Positions 4,004-6,631 of a stretch of DNA of 6,631 bases are shown here, piece by piece. Position 1 is the first letter of the stretch. Every line of letters begins with the position of its first letter. Position numbers and translations under genes: made by a program. Under the pieces are notes generated by a model. It saw only the letters and a program-made list of their open reading frames with translations, did not search any database and was not told the DNA's origin. The stretch comes from Candidatus Pacearchaeota archaeon (GTDB lineage Archaea; Nanobdellota; Nanobdellia; Pacearchaeales; GW2011-AR1): NCBI GenBank assembly GCA_003694055.1, contig RFLC01000016.1, positions 1 to 6,631 on the forward strand. Direction: 5' to 3'.

Positions 4004-6631
4004 TTAGGTTTGCGAGGGGTTGTAGCGGGTGTTGTCGTTGTCATCGCAGAAATTAACGAGCGCAGGACGGGTAGAGGGGTTGCACAGGTTGTTGCTCGCG
4101 AGGTAATCTCCGTTTGTAGGCACTCCGTCGTTGTCTTCGTCATCGTCAGTTGTGAAAATAACCTCAGCTCTTGCTGAGTAGTCTGGGCTTGAGAGGTCTG
4201 AGCTAATTTCGAAGTCGTTTTGCCCGTGAGTTAGTTCCAATCTTTGCGCCGGGTCAAGAAGGAATGTGCCGAGGTTTTCTAGGTTTGCGGAGTAGAGCGA
4301 GAATGAATTTGAGTTGCCGTCGTAGGCAAGCATGTACGCGTCAGCGCCGGAGGTTGAGAGGTTGACGTTGAATGTTATTTGCCGGGAGTTGATTGTTATG
4401 CGAGGGTTGACAATTTTGTTCTCGCCGTTGTTCTTCTCTGCCAGCGCTTTTAGCTCGTGGAGCTGGATATTAACCTCTTGACTTGGTTGAACATTATTTA
4501 TGAAAACATAAACTTCATTGATTTTGCTGAAGTCAAGGGACCAGTGCCGCTTTTTTGCGATGTAACCTTCCCAGTCAATTCTCTCGCCTCTTTCGTTGTA
4601 GTCTTCATTCTCTCCTGCTGCGTCGCCGAGAACGAGTTCGCGCGTGCCTGAGAAGTCAATTTTGAATTTGTAGTCCCTCATTGCAAAACCATCTTTTTGT
4701 ATGCGCACCATGCCCACAGCGCCGCTGTTGTCTCCAGTTATCTTTATTGCCAACCCTCTCTTGTTTGTTAAATCAATCCTGCCTGAAAGAGGAATTCGTA
4801 TTTTACACCCTCCGGGTTTGCCTCCGTTGTTGGAAATTCGCAGATGGCCGTTATTATCTTGCCATTCACAACTCACGCTTGAGCTCGAGTTCGTTAACTC
4901 AAACCAGTTATCAAAGTGGTCTGTTATAGTTAAATGCTGAGGGTCGTTGTAGGGGTAGTAGTCAAACCTTGCTTTGATTACAAAGCTGGCGTTTTGCGCG
5001 CCGAATGGGTTTTGGATTGTGTAGTGCGCTGGACTGCTGGAGCTCCAGCTTGCGTAAATTCTTTGAACGGATTTGTTAATGAACTGGTATCCGCCCAATT
5101 GCGGAACATAAACTAACTCTGCTTCTGCGTTTTCGTTTTGCAGGTAGTCCGTTATCTGACTTGGGATTGTAATTTGGCCAGAGCGCGTTTTGTTTAGGAA
5201 CTCGTGGTAGAATCCAATTAATGAGAAGAGCTCGTCGAGCTTTGCGTGGTTTGTGTAGCTTGGGTCAAGCTGCATTCCGACAGAAGTGTCAAACGCAATT
5301 GCTTTTGTCATGAGGTAATGCAAGTCATCTGCTGTTGTCGCGTCAAAGTCAAATTTGCCGTTTGTTATGTAGCTTCCTGCAAAGCGCCACCAGCCGAGCT
5401 CCCGGTACATGTAATGCGCAAACTTATCAGCAGAGTTTTCGATTGTCTTAACCTTTGCTTTTGTGTACTCTTTGCTTTTGTAAACAGCGCCGTCGTCAGT
5501 TGCGATGCGATTGTCATACCACCAACCAAATGTTGAGGTAATGCCTCCTGTTTGGTAAAGCGGCACTTGGCTTGATAGCTCTTCAATTTTGCGCAAGTAA
5601 GGCACTAATCCAAGTTTTGCTTTCATAGTGTTGTCTTCATTGCTTTTGCGCGCAAAGCCCGGCATTGTGACATAGCTGTCGGTGCCGTCGATATATGCCA
5701 TTTTAGCATTCAAGAGAGAGAGGGTTTGAGCAAATCCATCTACTGATTGGTTGAACGCTGAGCTGCCGTGTTTTAAGAAAGGCAGTCCGAGGTAATTCAG
5801 GGGAACAATGTATACGCTTTCTCCTTGGTCGTGCGAGCTTGGACTTGTGCCATACATTCCTCTCCGGCAGTCTTCCAAAGTAGGGTCGTTAACATTTGCG
5901 CACTTGAATAGCTCGTTCCCAATCAAGTAGTATTCACCTCTTCCATCGCTCAGGAAATGCGTTAAGTTTGAGTTTTGCCCGTTTTGGAGAACTATGTTTG
6001 CATTTCCGCTGTTTACTGTTAGCGAGTCAAGCTTGCCGATGTAAAATGACTCAATCAATTCATTTAATGGTTGGGATGGGTTTGCCCAGTTTATCAGGTT
6101 GTCTTGCCTGTCGATAACTCCCAAGTGCGTGTGGATTCCCACTTTTGTGCCGTTGGAAATGAAATCGTTTAGTTTTGCTTTCATTTCATTTAAGTTTGTG
6201 AAATATCTAGGCTGAGTTTGACTTCCTCTGAGCAGTGCGGACTTTGCGAGGAATTGCGGGAATTTTCCGAGCTGCGCTAGGTGGAGCAATTCTGCGTGAG
6301 TTGCAGGAGTGTGTTTGGCGAACAAATAAGACTCTTTTGGAACATCTGACAAGCGCAACCATTTGTCGTCGGAAAGTATTGTTCTTGGCAGCTCTGCGTG
6401 AACGCTAATCATCTCTTGTTGCGCTGTCAAGTACTCTTGCTTTGGCGCAGTTAGCAAAGCGCCCTTAACGTTTCCCATTCCGATTAACGGGCTTGCAAAG
6501 CATCTCACGCTGTTGCGCTCGCAATATTGGTTGTTGTAAACCGCGCAATCTTTTATCACTCCGCATGTTGTGCTTGGGCTCATTGAAAGCGCTGCCATGA
6601 AAAGCTCGTTGTCATTTGCAGAGTATGCCCA
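4004..6631 (-). CDS. Large secreted glycosidase-like protein with CBM-like and calcium-binding C-terminal parts (5' partial)
   Basis: 875 residues are visible. The frame stays open to the right edge (WAYSANDNELF before the first ATG at 6598), so that ATG is internal and the N-terminus is missing. Residues about 160-420 resemble a TIM-barrel glycosidase-like family known from planctomycete-type bacterial proteins: VGIHTH near 164, an inserted beta segment ending in CRRGMYGTS near 255 with a following His and Gly, AYIDGTDSY near 312 (its aspartates are the best catalytic candidates), and a Gly/Thr/Trp-rich strand, STFGWWYDNR near 366. Residues about 570-725 form a beta-rich segment with GGCKIRIPL and RIDLTNKRGLAIKI, like a carbohydrate-binding module. 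About 740-825 is another beta domain. The last 45 residues carry DDDEDNDGVP and CDDNDNTRYNP, the Asp/Asn loops of thrombospondin-type-3/MopE-like calcium-binding segments. No C-terminal membrane anchor is seen. An extracellular polysaccharide-acting or binding role is inferred; the family match is from memory of motifs, so activity is unproven. Confidence 0.72.
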   Translation of the reverse strand, partial: WAYSANDNELFMAALSMSPSTTCGVIKDCAVYNNQYCERNSVRCFASPLIGMGNVKGALLTAPKQEYLTAQQEMISVHAELPRTILSDDKWLRLSDVPKESYLFAKHTPATHAELLHLAQLGKFPQFLAKSALLRGSQTQPRYFTNLNEMKAKLNDFISNGTKVGIHTHLGVIDRQDNLINWANPSQPLNELIESFYIGKLDSLTVNSGNANIVLQNGQNSNLTHFLSDGRGEYYLIGNELFKCANVNDPTLEDCRRGMYGTSPSSHDQGESVYIVPLNYLGLPFLKHGSSAFNQSVDGFAQTLSLLNAKMAYIDGTDSYVTMPGFARKSNEDNTMKAKLGLVPYLRKIEELSSQVPLYQTGGITSTFGWWYDNRIATDDGAVYKSKEYTKAKVKTIENSADKFAHYMYRELGWWRFAGSYITNGKFDFDATTADDLHYLMTKAIAFDTSVGMQLDPSYTNHAKLDELFSLIGFYHEFLNKTRSGQITIPSQITDYLQNENAEAELVYVPQLGGYQFINKSVQRIYASWSSSSPAHYTIQNPFGAQNASFVIKARFDYYPYNDPQHLTITDHFDNWFELTNSSSSVSCEWQDNNGHLRISNNGGKPGGCKIRIPLSGRIDLTNKRGLAIKITGDNSGAVGMVRIQKDGFAMRDYKFKIDFSGTRELVLGDAAGENEDYNERGERIDWEGYIAKKRHWSLDFSKINEVYVFINNVQPSQEVNIQLHELKALAEKNNGENKIVNPRITINSRQITFNVNLSTSGADAYMLAYDGNSNSFSLYSANLENLGTFLLDPAQRLELTHGQNDFEISSDLSSPDYSARAEVIFTTDDDEDNDGVPTNGDYLASNNLCNPSTRPALVNFCDDNDNTRYNPSQT

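Noticed and set aside
4457..5536. Plus-strand and short minus-strand open frames inside the large gene (4457-4651, 4681-4929, 4701-4940, 4934-5116, 5246-5536 plus; 5365-5586 minus)
   Set aside because: All lie in other frames of a long, domain-consistent coding sequence and have Cys-rich, low-complexity compositions typical of shadow frames.
1..6631. CRISPR array, insertion sequence or long direct/inverted repeats
   Set aside because: No regularly spaced repeats, transposase motifs or terminal inverted repeats were seen; only the short repeats already listed.

Overview
The window looks archaeal. Most gene starts that can be judged have an A/T-rich TATA element about 25-30 bases upstream and no Shine-Dalgarno sequence, which fits leaderless or nearly leaderless archaeal transcripts. 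The compact layout (a 29-base overlap, a 10-base gap, a tail-to-tail stop overlap) and a large secreted-type protein with no ready assignment would suit a small-genome DPANN-type archaeon. The lineage is inference; no phylogenetic marker gene is present.

Layout: 2-112 (+) is the last 36 codons of an unrecognised gene. 113-257 has no gene, only a Shine-Dalgarno/ATG that leads into a 7-codon frame. 258-3363 is a compact four-gene unit arranged around one divergent promoter at about 1320-1345. Leftward from it run a 76-residue peptide with seven cysteines (1072-1302) and an aminoglycoside-phosphotransferase-fold kinase (258-1061). Rightward run an HExxH metallopeptidase-like protein (1371-2066) and, overlapping it by 29 bases, a radical SAM/SPASM enzyme whose C-terminus looks like a PqqD-type peptide-recognition domain (2038-3363). 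3360-3680 (-) is a small gamma-glutamylcyclotransferase/AIG2-like gene with its own TATA box. 3681-4003 is intergenic. 4004-6631 (-) is the C-terminal 875 residues of a large surface protein with a TIM-barrel glycosidase-like region, a lectin/CBM-like beta-sandwich and a calcium-binding-type tail; its start lies beyond the right edge.

Main interpretation: 258-3363 reads as an undescribed archaeal RiPP (ribosomally made, post-translationally modified peptide) locus. The Cys/Ser/Thr-rich peptide would be the precursor. The radical SAM/SPASM protein would bind its leader through the fused C-terminal domain and install cross-links. The HExxH protein is the candidate leader peptidase, and the kinase either modifies Ser/Thr of the core or protects the host. 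Motifs and gene arrangement are seen directly; the pathway is inferred.
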